Assembly (NCBI GenBank): GCA_030699515.1
Contig: JAUYME010000068.1
Coordinates: forward strand, 1 to 10,693
DNA from: a bacterium
Lineage (GTDB): Bacteria; Patescibacteriota; Minisyncoccia; UBA6257; 1-14-0-10-44-23
DNA: 10,693 nucleotides
Reading direction: 5' to 3'
The number at the start of each line of letters is the position of its first letter. Position 1 is the first letter of the stretch. Shown piece after piece: positions 1-7,800 of the stretch. Position numbers and translations under genes: made by a program. A model generated the notes under the pieces. That model searched no databases and was not told the DNA's origin. It worked only from the letters and a program-made list of their open reading frames with translations.

Positions 1-186
1 ATTTTCCGCCTGCTTGCCCCAAACGACAATGTTATGAAACTCGGTTTCTTCCTGACGCTCGCCCTCTTTTGTCCAATATCTATTGGTGGCAAGAGAAAAT
101 GCCGCTACTGATTGCCCGCTTTTGGTTGAGCGAAGCTGGGGATCTGCGGTTAGCCGGCCAACGATAAATGCTTTGTTTAAATTCAT
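1..186 (-). CDS. ssb: Single-stranded DNA-binding protein SSB, N-terminal part (3' end outside the window)
   Basis: SSB coats single-stranded DNA during replication, recombination and repair. The first 62 residues are visible, starting MNLNKAFIVGRLTADPQLRS and continuing through SVAAFSLATN, a YW pair and ETEFHNIVVWGKQAEN. These are the first strands of the SSB OB-fold; the Trp and Phe residues are typical of the DNA-stacking positions. The ATG at 184-186 matches the usual family start. The C-terminal tail, which recruits partner proteins, lies beyond the window. The gene is downstream of rpsF on the same strand, the conserved rpsF-ssb(-rpsR) order, so rpsR may follow off the left edge. No Shine-Dalgarno sequence precedes the ATG: the upstream bases are AT-rich and belong to repeat copy A. 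Identification is secure from sequence motifs and context. Confidence 0.95.
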   Translation of the reverse strand, partial: MNLNKAFIVGRLTADPQLRSTKSGQSVAAFSLATNRYWTKEGERQEETEFHNIVVWGKQAEN

Positions 187-188
187 AA

Positions 189-306
189 AAACACTAATGC
201 ACTAATTTTCCACTAATCACCGAATTATGGTTAGATGGCTTTTTGTTAATTGACAGACCTTGAATTTCATTAGTTGATTCGTGCTTCATTCGTGTATTGG
301 TGTTTA
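189..306. repeat. Inverted-repeat intergenic element, copy A
   Basis: A 118-bp element fills most of the rpsF-ssb gap. Its 37-bp outer blocks (189-225 and 270-306) each match copy B (4720-4819) at about 34 of 37 positions by eye; the roughly 44-bp centres differ. The blocks are imperfect inverted repeats of one another, built from spaced words of the form CACNAAT at a rhythm of about 8 to 11 nt. Pairing the arms gives about 14 bp, an internal loop, then a second helix interrupted by mismatches. No transposase and no clear target-site duplication is visible. Its origin and role are unknown to me. Confidence 0.8.
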
Positions 307-317
307 AAGTTAATTTA

Positions 318-710
318 TTAACTTACGAATTCTTCCAACTTTTCTTCAAGCTTTTCGTTGCTTAGGCTGGTGAAGTCGGCTTCTGTCTTTTCGATCTTTG
401 CTTTTGTACTTTTCTTTTTCCCAGTGCTCTTTGTGCTTGGAAGTTTGATGATGATAAAGCGCAGAATATCGTCTAGCATATTCAGCGAGTCGTTTAGCTC
501 TCGTATCTTTCCCGCGTCTGACACTTTGAAGTGCAAATAAGCAAACTGCGCGCTGTTTTGCTTTTTTATTTCGTAGGCAAGTTTGATGGTTTTTGGTTCG
601 CTGTTATGTACAATTTCCGCAGAAATTTTACCAAGCTCGCTTAAGAGAGCCTTGTTTTCCAGGTCGTTTTTAAGCAGATAGCCCAGCTCGTAGATTTGTT
701 GATCTCCCAT
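318..710 (-). CDS. rpsF: 30S ribosomal protein bS6
   Basis: bS6 binds the central domain of 16S rRNA in the small ribosomal subunit, together with bS18. The 130-aa protein begins MGDQQIYELGYLLKNDL, matching the S6 first strand (YE-x-x-YLL). It then has the pattern IKLAYEIKKQNSAQFAYLHF, the family's second and third strands, and ends its core with ILRFIIIKL near residue 90. Residues 94-130 form a Lys-rich then Glu-rich tail, predicted disordered with a short C-terminal helix; such tails vary in this family. The ATG at 708-710 gives the canonical N-terminus and has no Shine-Dalgarno sequence upstream, only an A-rich stretch. A promoter candidate 26-54 nt upstream suggests transcription independent of rpoBC. 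ssb follows after 131 bp. Confidence 0.93.
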   Translation of the reverse strand: MGDQQIYELGYLLKNDLENKALLSELGKISAEIVHNSEPKTIKLAYEIKKQNSAQFAYLHFKVSDAGKIRELNDSLNMLDDILRFIIIKLPSTKSTGKKKSTKAKIEKTEADFTSLSNEKLEEKLEEFVS

Positions 711-735
711 ATATTATGTCTTTTGCTGTGTTGAG

Positions 736-764
736 AAATTAGCAATATTTCGGGTTAAAGTCAA
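736..764 (-). promoter_or_regulatory. Candidate promoter for rpsF-ssb
   Basis: On the minus strand a TTGACT box (759-764) is followed 17 nt later by TAATTT (736-741), preceded by TGC as in an extended -10. A second reading uses GCTAAT (738-743) with 15-nt spacing. Transcription would start near 729, giving a leader of about 19 nt. The -35 box matches 5 of 6 consensus bases, but the -10 is weak. It lies between the repeat mosaic and rpsF, where a promoter would be expected. Confidence 0.4.
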
Positions 765-773
765 TAAGTTGAC

Positions 774-836
774 GCGGATCTGCATGCGGATCTTGGTGGC
801 GAGCTTACTCGCCATCCGCGGATATACACGCGGATC
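774..836. repeat. GCGGAT repeat cluster with an embedded 7-bp hairpin
   Basis: GCGGATC or GCGGATA occurs four times, at 774, 786, 818 and 830: two pairs, each with exactly 12-nt spacing. Between the pairs is a hairpin, TGGCGAG (797-803), loop CTTA, CTCGCCA (808-814). An outer stem, GCGGA (786-790) with TCCGC (815-819), can enclose it. There is no T-run on either side, so it does not look like an intrinsic terminator. Function unknown. Confidence 0.65.
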
Positions 837-839
837 AAT

Positions 840-875
840 CTGTTGGAAGTCTGTTGGAAGTCGGACTTCCAACAG
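840..875. repeat. 11-bp direct duplication running into a 12-bp inverted repeat
   Basis: CTGTTGGAAGT occurs twice in tandem (840-850 and 851-861). The second copy is the left arm of a near-perfect inverted repeat: 851-862 is the reverse complement of 864-875, leaving one central base, so the practical hairpin has about an 11-bp stem and a 3-nt loop. It would be very stable in either strand's RNA. No U-tract follows on the minus strand. Confidence 0.75.
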
Positions 876-895
876 GTTATAGGTTGTAGGTTATA
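875..895. repeat. 7-nt tandem repeat, three units
   Basis: GGTTATA, GGTTGTA and GGTTATA lie head to tail with one difference, directly abutting the 851-875 hairpin. The 7-nt period recurs in the two arrays at 9454-9506 and 9564-9591. Confidence 0.65.
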
Positions 896-909
896 GAAGC
901 AGAACCTCC

Positions 910-929
910 CTACTGAGATATCTCAGTAG
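910..929. repeat. Perfect 20-bp palindrome
   Basis: CTACTGAGATATCTCAGTAG is its own reverse complement over all 20 bases. Flanking CCTCC (905-909 region) and GGAGG (944-948) could form a further outer pairing. It could be a binding site for a dimeric protein, a cruciform-forming site or part of a repeat element. Nothing nearby identifies a binding protein. Confidence 0.7.
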
Positions 930-955
930 TTCGACCTTTTGACGGAGGAACCCAG

Positions 956-985
956 ACTCTTCTCCGCCGGCTGGCGGATCAGAGT
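956..985 (-). other. Hairpin with a tandem G-A internal loop downstream of rpoC
   Basis: In the rpoC-sense RNA, ACTCT, GA, TCCGCC, loop AGCC, GGCGGA, GA, AGAGT fold on themselves. This gives a 5-bp stem, a symmetric GA/GA internal loop and a 6-bp GC-rich stem. Tandem sheared G-A pairs would make the helix nearly continuous. The opposite strand would have a less stable TC/TC loop, so the structure favours RNA of the gene strand. It begins about 95 nt after the rpoC stop. With no U-tract it is more like a 3'-end stabiliser or processing signal than an intrinsic terminator. Confidence 0.5.
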
Positions 986-1070
986 GACTAAGTCGGATAG
1001 GTCTGATCGGTCGGATATGTCGGATAGGTCGTATCTGACTGATAGGACTGATAAGTCTTATAAGACTGAC
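986..1070. repeat. 9-nt-period tandem array, about nine units
   Basis: On the plus strand, units such as GGATAGGTC, TGATCGGTC, GGATATGTC, TGATAGGAC and TGATAAGTC follow one another in strict 9-nt register from 986, with a partial unit at the end. Consensus is about KGATANGWC. Positions 1054-1067 form a perfect 14-bp palindrome, AGTCTTATAAGACT. The array ends 10 bp from the rpoC stop codon. The strict period with degenerate units suggests slippage or copying followed by drift. No function can be assigned. Confidence 0.8.
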
Positions 1071-1080
1071 TTCCCGATTG

Positions 1081-4000
1081 CTATTCGGATGCTACTTTGG
1101 GGGCATCAGGGTCGTCGTCGTTGAAATATTGATCTCCTTTGTAGTTTTTACCAACAGGAATGGTGCGCCCGATAATTACGTTTTCTTTCAGGCCTTTTAG
1201 CTCGTCTGTGCGCCCGTCTACCGCGGCATTAATTAGAACTCTTGCGGTTTCTTGGAAAGATGCAGAGGAAAGGAAACTTTCAGTTGAAAGGGCAACCTTG
1301 GTAATTCCCATTAGAAGCTGTTTAGCCTTGGCGGGATTTTTACCTGCTTTCTTGAGCTCGTTATTGATTCCCTTAAACCGAGATTTTTCTATGATCTCTC
1401 CCCTAATCAGGTCGCTGTCTCCGGAATCCTGAATTTTTACCCGGCTAAACATCTGACGAGCAATGACTTCAATGTGCTTGTCATTAATGCTGGCACCTTC
1501 AGATGAATAAACTTGCTGAACACCCTTAACGATAAGGCGCTGTACATCTTCTCTGCCACGGGCTTCAAAGATTTCTCTTAGGTCCAAGCTTCCTTCGCAT
1601 AGCCTGTCGCCTTTTTTAACTTCGTCTCCGATATTGACGAAAAGTTCGTTTGAGTTTGGTATGGCGTATTCTATTGGTTTTTCTTTCTTGGTAGAGCCTT
1701 CAGCGCGAACTTTTACCAGCTTGATTAAGTTTTTGTTTTCTATGTCTGTAACTACTCCGTCTTCCATGGCAACAAAAGCCTTTCCTTTTGGAGGGCGCAC
1801 TTCAAAAATTTCCACCACACGAGGCAGACCGTGAGTGATGTCGGCTCCGGCCACTCCTCCAATGTGGAAGGTTCTCATAGTTAGCTGAGTGCCCGGTTCT
1901 CCGATTGATTGTGCCGCAACAACTCCAACGGCTTCGCCTTTTTCAACCGGCTTGTTTCGGCCAAGATCAAATCCATAACAGCGGATGCAAATTCCAAAAA
2001 TTGCCTTGCAGGTAATTGGGCTTCTTACCTGAACTTCGTCCAGCTCTGCCAAGTCAATTTCTTTTGCGGTTTTTTGATCAATAATTTCTGATGCTTTGAT
2101 AAAAACTTTGTTGCCGCTTTTTATGTCTTCTAGCGCAGTGCGGCCAAAAAGTCTGTCGGCATAGCCGTGATCCAATCCCTCGCTGTCTTTGCGGTACAAG
2201 GTAACCCCCTTCTTTGTTTTACAATCTGTTTCTCTAATGACAAGATCTTGGGATACATCTACGAGCTTACGGGTTAGGTATCCGGCTTGTGCGGTTTTTA
2301 GAGCGGTATCTGTTGTTCCTTTTCTTGCTCCGTGAGTGGCAATAAAGTATTCCAGCACGTTAAATCCTTCTTTGAATGAAGACTTGATTGGCAGCTCAAT
2401 CATCTCGTTTTGAGAGTTTTGAACCAAACCTTTCGTACCGGTAACCTGGGTAATCTGAGTCCAGCTTCCGCGGGCTCCGGAGTTAACAATGGAATAAACC
2501 GAGCCTTCTTTATCCAGCGTGTCCGGAACAAGCTTGGCAATCTGATCTTTGGCTTCCACCCAAATTGAAGTAACGCGGGCCTTCCTTTCCGTGTCGGTTA
2601 GCAGTCCCTGATTGAATTGATCGCGCACTTCATGGGCTTTTTTGCCGGCCTCTTCCATAATTTTATCCTTTTCTTTTGGAATGATAAGGTCGTCCATGCT
2701 CCAGGTAATGCCTGAAACTGTTGCGTACTTAAAGCCAATGCGCTTGATTTCGTCCAGATATTTTGGCGCTTCACCTGCTCCAAGCTCATCAATAATTTTG
2801 CCGACAATTTTCATTAGCTTTTTCTTGTTGAGTTCTTCGTTAACAAACTCAATTGTTTCCGGAAGCACGGCATTGAAGATAATTCGGCCAACGGTTGTTT
2901 CTATTCTTCCTCCAAGTTTGGCGTTAAAGAGAACTATTTGTGAATTCACATCAATGATGCCTTTTTGGTAAGCAAGGCGTACTTCGTTTGCTGATGAAAA
3001 TACCTTTCCGCTTCCTTTTCCTTTCTTGCTAATTCTAGTTAAATAGTAAACTCCAAGAACAATGTCTTGAGCGGGAACCACAATCGGGTCTCCGGTTGCG
3101 GGCTTGAGCAAGTTTACGCTTGAAAGCATAATTTCTGACGCTTCTCTTTGGGCTTCTTGGCTAAGCGGAAGGTGAACGGCCATTTGGTCTCCGTCAAAGT
3201 CGGCGTTGAAGGCCGGACACACCATCGGGTGAAGTCTAATGGCAAAATCTTCAATTAGTTGCGGCTCAAAAGCCTGAATGCCAAGGCGGTGCAGGGTTGG
3301 GGCACGGTTGAGAAGCACTTTTCTGTTTTTAATAACTTCTTCCAGAATTTCCCATACTTCCGGACCTTGGTTATCAATTAGTCTGTTTGAATTCTTTACG
3401 TTGTGGGCTAGGCCGCGCTCAATAATTTGCGCAATTACAAAGGGACGGAAAAGCTCCAGAGCCATTTTCTTTGGCAGTCCGCATTGGTGAAGCTTTAGCT
3501 CCGGACCAACGACAATAACGCTTCGTCCCGAGTAGTCTACACGCTTACCAAGCAGGTTCTGCCTAAAGCGTCCTTGCTTTCCTTTAAGCATATCGGAGAT
3601 GGAGCGAAGCGGACGGCGCTGTGAGTTCATCTGCTGGCTTCCACCGCGCGCGCTGTTGTCAATTAAAGCATCTACAGCCTCCTGAAGCATTCTCTTTTCG
3701 TTGATGATAATAACTTCCGGAGCTTTTAGATCCATAAGCTTTTTCAGCCTGTTGTTTCGGTTAATGACTCTGCGATATAGGTCGTTTAAATCGGAGGTAG
3801 CGTAACGGCCTCCATCTAGGGCAACCATAGGACGAAGGTCAGGAGGCATTACCGGAAGCACAGTCATTACCATCCACTCCGGACGCATTTTATGCGCAAT
3901 CATTGAAGAAAGCATCTTTAGCCGCTTCAGGTTTCTAACCTGCCTAGCGCTATCTACTTTGTCCCTTTCAATTTCTTTTTCAATTGCCTTTTTGTACTTC

Positions 4001-4710
4001 TTTAAATCTATCTCTTTAAGGATTTTCCTGATGGCTTCAGCGCCGATTCCGGCATCAAAAACATCTCCAAATCTGGCGGCAAGATTGTGATATTCGCTTT
4101 CGCTGATAACGTGTCCCGGGGCTAGGGCTTCCACCTCTTTTTTGGTGGCGGTCATACTGTCTTTAAGATCGGAAAGCTCAACATCTTCGCTTTTAATATT
4201 TTTCTTTCTGTCTTTAAATTCTTTCTGGATTTGTTCCAGGGCTGCAATTTTCTTTTCTTCATCTACGGCTGTAACTATGTAGGCGGCGTAGTAGATAACC
4301 CGCTCCAGTTTTGGCAGTTGGATGTTTAGGAAAAGGCTCATCTTGGAAGGAATATTTTTGAAGAACCAAATGTGAGCGACCGGAGCGGCAAGGTTAATGT
4401 GGCCCATTCGCTCACGGCGAACAACAGAACGAGTAACTTCCACGTTACATTTGTCGCAGATAATTCCTTTGTATCGAATTCTTCGGTATTTACCGCAGTA
4501 ACATTCCCAATCTTTGGTAGGGCCAAAAATTCTCTCGGAGAACAGACCGTCTTTTTCCGGCCGCTGAGTTCTATAATTGATGGTTTCCGGCTTAATAACT
4601 TCACCGAAAGACCAGCTTAAAATATCTTCCGGAGAAGCAATTTTTAGCTGGATTGCGTTCAGGTCGGTAATAGCGGGGGCTCGTTTTTTGATGGTTCTTG
4701 TTGTAGCCAT
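1081..4710 (-). CDS. rpoC: DNA-directed RNA polymerase subunit beta' (RpoC)
   Basis: RpoC forms half of the RNA polymerase catalytic cleft. Numbered from the ATG at 4708-4710 (1209 aa): zinc-ribbon cysteines 70, 72, 85 and 88 (ECYCGK, CDKC); sigma-binding clamp coiled coil about 306-355 ([20 protein letters not shown]); the Mg-binding motif NADFDGD at 502-508; bridge helix about 778-810 ([14 protein letters not shown]); second zinc-site cysteines 830, 901, 908 and 911; trigger loop about 926-955 with [11 protein letters not shown] and catalytic His949. The trigger loop runs straight into [13 protein letters not shown], so the E. coli SI3 insertion is absent. A GTG at 4723-4725 would add five residues but lies inside repeat copy B; the ATG begins [10 protein letters not shown] just outside it and is preferred. 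No Shine-Dalgarno sequence is seen at either start. It follows rpoB after 106 bp and is probably cotranscribed. Stop codon is TAG. Confidence 0.97.
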   Translation of the reverse strand: MATTRTIKKRAPAITDLNAIQLKIASPEDILSWSFGEVIKPETINYRTQRPEKDGLFSERIFGPTKDWECYCGKYRRIRYKGIICDKCNVEVTRSVVRRERMGHINLAAPVAHIWFFKNIPSKMSLFLNIQLPKLERVIYYAAYIVTAVDEEKKIAALEQIQKEFKDRKKNIKSEDVELSDLKDSMTATKKEVEALAPGHVISESEYHNLAARFGDVFDAGIGAEAIRKILKEIDLKKYKKAIEKEIERDKVDSARQVRNLKRLKMLSSMIAHKMRPEWMVMTVLPVMPPDLRPMVALDGGRYATSDLNDLYRRVINRNNRLKKLMDLKAPEVIIINEKRMLQEAVDALIDNSARGGSQQMNSQRRPLRSISDMLKGKQGRFRQNLLGKRVDYSGRSVIVVGPELKLHQCGLPKKMALELFRPFVIAQIIERGLAHNVKNSNRLIDNQGPEVWEILEEVIKNRKVLLNRAPTLHRLGIQAFEPQLIEDFAIRLHPMVCPAFNADFDGDQMAVHLPLSQEAQREASEIMLSSVNLLKPATGDPIVVPAQDIVLGVYYLTRISKKGKGSGKVFSSANEVRLAYQKGIIDVNSQIVLFNAKLGGRIETTVGRIIFNAVLPETIEFVNEELNKKKLMKIVGKIIDELGAGEAPKYLDEIKRIGFKYATVSGITWSMDDLIIPKEKDKIMEEAGKKAHEVRDQFNQGLLTDTERKARVTSIWVEAKDQIAKLVPDTLDKEGSVYSIVNSGARGSWTQITQVTGTKGLVQNSQNEMIELPIKSSFKEGFNVLEYFIATHGARKGTTDTALKTAQAGYLTRKLVDVSQDLVIRETDCKTKKGVTLYRKDSEGLDHGYADRLFGRTALEDIKSGNKVFIKASEIIDQKTAKEIDLAELDEVQVRSPITCKAIFGICIRCYGFDLGRNKPVEKGEAVGVVAAQSIGEPGTQLTMRTFHIGGVAGADITHGLPRVVEIFEVRPPKGKAFVAMEDGVVTDIENKNLIKLVKVRAEGSTKKEKPIEYAIPNSNELFVNIGDEVKKGDRLCEGSLDLREIFEARGREDVQRLIVKGVQQVYSSEGASINDKHIEVIARQMFSRVKIQDSGDSDLIRGEIIEKSRFKGINNELKKAGKNPAKAKQLLMGITKVALSTESFLSSASFQETARVLINAAVDGRTDELKGLKENVIIGRTIPVGKNYKGDQYFNDDDPDAPKVASE

Positions 4711-4719
4711 AGATTTGTT

Positions 4720-4819
4720 AAACACTAATGCACTAATTTTTCGCTAATCGCCGAATGCGCCTGATGTATTTTCTGGCTCTTATTAGGTGATTGGTGCTTC
4801 ATTGGTGTATTGGTGTTTA
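4720..4819. repeat. Inverted-repeat intergenic element, copy B
   Basis: A 100-bp element fills the rpoB-rpoC gap from the rpoB stop codon (its last bases TTA are the TAA stop) to 10 bp before the rpoC ATG. The arms are 4720-4756 and 4783-4819. In plus-strand RNA they would pair for 18 bp, then a 4x4 internal loop, then 11 bp. Six positions in these helices are G-U wobbles on the plus strand and would be A-C mismatches on the gene strand. The outer blocks match copy A (189-306) at about 34 of 37 bases each, while the centre is unrelated. Confidence 0.8.
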
Positions 4820-7800
4820 TTTAGATTTTTTCTTTTCGCCGCTGTTGATGACCTTTCCGTCTTTGCCAATCATATCTATGCTTAGGCCCAAAGACTTAAG
4901 CTCTTTTACCAGCACGTTGAATGCCGCCGGTGCGTTTGGAGCCTTGATTTTTTCTTGTCTGATGATGGCCTCGTATGCACTGGCTCTACCCATCACGTCG
5001 TCTGATTTAATGGTGAGCATTTCTTGCAGTACATTTGGAACTGCATATCCTTCAAGTGCCCAAACTTCCATCTCTCCAAATCTTTGCCCTCCGGACTGCG
5101 CCTTTCCTCCAAGCGGCTGCTGGGTGATCAGCGAATAAGGACCAATGGAACGCATGTGAATTTTGTCTTCCACAAGGTGGTTCAATTTGAGCATATAGAT
5201 AACTCCAACGGTTACTTTCTGGTCAAATGGCCTTCCGGTTCTTCCGTCATAAAGAACAACTTTTCCATCCGTTGGAAGATTGGCTTTCTTCAGTTCTTCC
5301 TGAATATCTTCCCAACTGGCTCCTGCCAATGCCGGAGTTTGAGCTCTAAAGCCCAGCTCTTTGGCTGCCCAGCCAAGCGAGGTTTCCATTATCTGGCCAA
5401 TGTTCATACGGCTGGCAACACCAAGAGGGTTAAGAATAATATCTACCGGAGTGCCGTCTTCCATATAAGGCATATCTTCTACCGGAAGAATTCTAGAAAT
5501 AACACCCTTGTTTCCGTGTCGCCCCGCCAGCTTGTCTCCCACCCTTACTTTTCTAACCTGAGCAATTTCCACTTGAATTCGTTTAATGATTCCCGGTTCT
5601 AATTTGTCGCCTCTTTCTCGGCTAAATATTTTAATGCCAACAACGCGTCCGCGCTTTCCGTGAGGCATGGTTAGAGAGGTGTCTTTAACATCGCGAGCTT
5701 TTTCTCCAAAGATTGCCCTTAGCAGTCTTTCTTCTGAAGTAAGTTCGCTTTCACCTTTTGGAGAAATTTTTCCTACTAAAATGTCGCCGCTTTGAACTTC
5801 GGCTCCGATTCTAATTATTCCTTCTTCGTCCAGGTTCTTTAGCTTATCTTCGCTAACGTTTGGAATATCCGGAGTAGTGAGCTCGGGCCCAAGCTTAGTG
5901 TCGCGAACATCAATACTGAAATCGTCAATGTGAATTGAAGTAAACCTATCGGCATGGGTAACGCGCTCTGAAAGAATAATGGCGTCTTCATAGTTTGATC
6001 CGTCAAAGGACAAAAAGGCCACATTTAAATTTTGGCCAAGTGCGAGAGAGCCATGATCAATACTTGGACCGTCTGCCAGAATTTGGCCTTTCTTAACTTT
6101 TTGATTTGGCAACACAAGAGCTTTCTGGCTGATAGAAGTGTACTCGTTTGAAGCTTTGAATTTATTAAGTTTCCATTCGTGCATTCCGCCTTTCCCTTTT
6201 TTGGTTTTGGAAGTGAAAATAATGTGTCTTGCATCTACTTCTTTTATTTCTCCGTCTTCCGGCGCGGTAATTACATATCCGCTGTCCAGAGCGGCTTTTT
6301 CTTCCATTCCCGTTCCCACGTATGGGGCGTCCGGCATGATGCTTGGAACTGCTTGGCGCTGCATATTTGATCCCATCAGCGCACGGTTGGCGTCGTCATG
6401 CTCAAGGAATGGAATTAAAGAAGTGGCAACGGAAATTGTTTGGTTTGGGGCAACATCAATAAAATCCACTTCGCTTCGCTTGCAAACTTCCGGCTCTGAG
6501 TTAATACGAGCGGCAACTTGGGCATTAATAATTTGCCCGTCACTCTTTACTTTTATACCTGCATGAGCGATTTTGTGCTTCTCTTCTTCGTGAGCATTAA
6601 GCCAAACTATCTTTCCGGTGACTTTGCCGTTTTTCACTTGCTCATATGGGGTTTCAATAAAGCCCATACTGTTTAGCCGAGCATAGTTTGCCATCTGGTT
6701 TACAAGACCAATATTTGGACCTTCGGGAGTTTGAATGGGACAAATGCGGCCGTAGTGACTCTTGTGCACATCACGAACTTCAAATCCGGCTCGTTCTCTG
6801 GTTAAACCTCCGGGACCCATGGCGGAAATGCGCCGCTTGTGCTCAATTTCAGCCAGTGGGTTAATCTGGTTCATATACTGGCTAAGCTGGGAGCTACTAA
6901 AGAAATCTTTAATAATGGAAATAACGGGACGAGCATTGACCAACTGAACCGGAGTTAACAGATCCGGATCCAAGGTACTCATTCGGTCTTGGACAATTCT
7001 TCTAAGCCTGGCCATTCCGATTCTAAGCCTGTTTTGAAGCTGTTCACCGGCAGTTCTGATTCTTCTGTTTCCCAAATGGTCAATGTCATCTGCCTGCGCG
7101 GCGGGATTGTTGTTCAGGCGAATAATTTCTTTAACAATTTCAATAATATCGTTAAGGCTTAGCAGTGAATCGTCCTTTTGCTTTGCGGAAAGATTGAGCC
7201 TTTCATTAAATTTAAAACGTCCCACTTTTGAAAGGTCGTAGCGGTCGTTTCGCTGAAACATTGAGTCGATTAAGCTCACTGCGTTTTCAACGGTTGCCAA
7301 ATCTCCGGGTCTAATGCGCTTATATATTTCAATATAGGAATCATCTACCGTTTTGCCGGTGTCTTTCTTAAGAGTTTGGCTGATGTAGTTAAGTTCTCCG
7401 GTATCCACGTCCGCGAAGGCTTCTTTTATGGCTTCTTCAGTTTCCAGACCAAAAATGCGCAGTAAATTAGTTACCGGCGCCTTTCTTCTTCGATCAATTT
7501 TTACACTGATAGTTCCGTCGCTGTCAGTTTCCATCTCAAGCCAAGCTCCGCGGCTTGGGATAACCTTTGCTCCGAAATGTTTCTTTCCTTTCAGGATGTT
7601 TGGTGAAAAGTAAACTCCGGGAGATCTGATTAACTGGCTAATTACGACTCGTTCAGTTCCGTTGATAATAAAGGTTCCTCGCTCTGTCATCAAAGGAAGG
7701 TCGCCAAAATAAACCTCCTGCTCTTTCTTGGCTTTGGTTTTTCCGTTAACAAGTTTTACCTTAACCCTTAGGGGTGCTTCAAAGGTTAAGTCTTTAAACT

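Noticed and set aside
189..306. Insertion sequence or MITE with target-site duplication at copy A.
   Set aside because: No transposase is present and no convincing direct duplication flanks either copy, so only a neutral repeat call is supported.
711..1080. CRISPR array in the repeat-rich gap.
   Set aside because: Units are 7 to 12 nt, directly abutting, without unique spacers of 25-40 nt and without cas genes nearby.
939..1124. Plus-strand ORF of 61 codons with Ser-Asp-Arg tripeptide repeats.
   Set aside because: The repeats are simply the 9-nt array read in frame. The ORF runs antisense into the 3' end of rpoC, has no recognisable domain, and its start lies in palindromic repeat sequence.
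4711..4725. GTG start giving rpoC five extra N-terminal residues.
   Set aside because: The GTG lies inside repeat copy B, has no Shine-Dalgarno sequence, and the ATG at 4710 starts a normal RpoC N-terminus.
5024..5602. Plus-strand ORF of 192 codons antisense to rpoB.
   Set aside because: It is fully antisense to conserved RpoB sequence, and its translation shows no domain or sensible start context.
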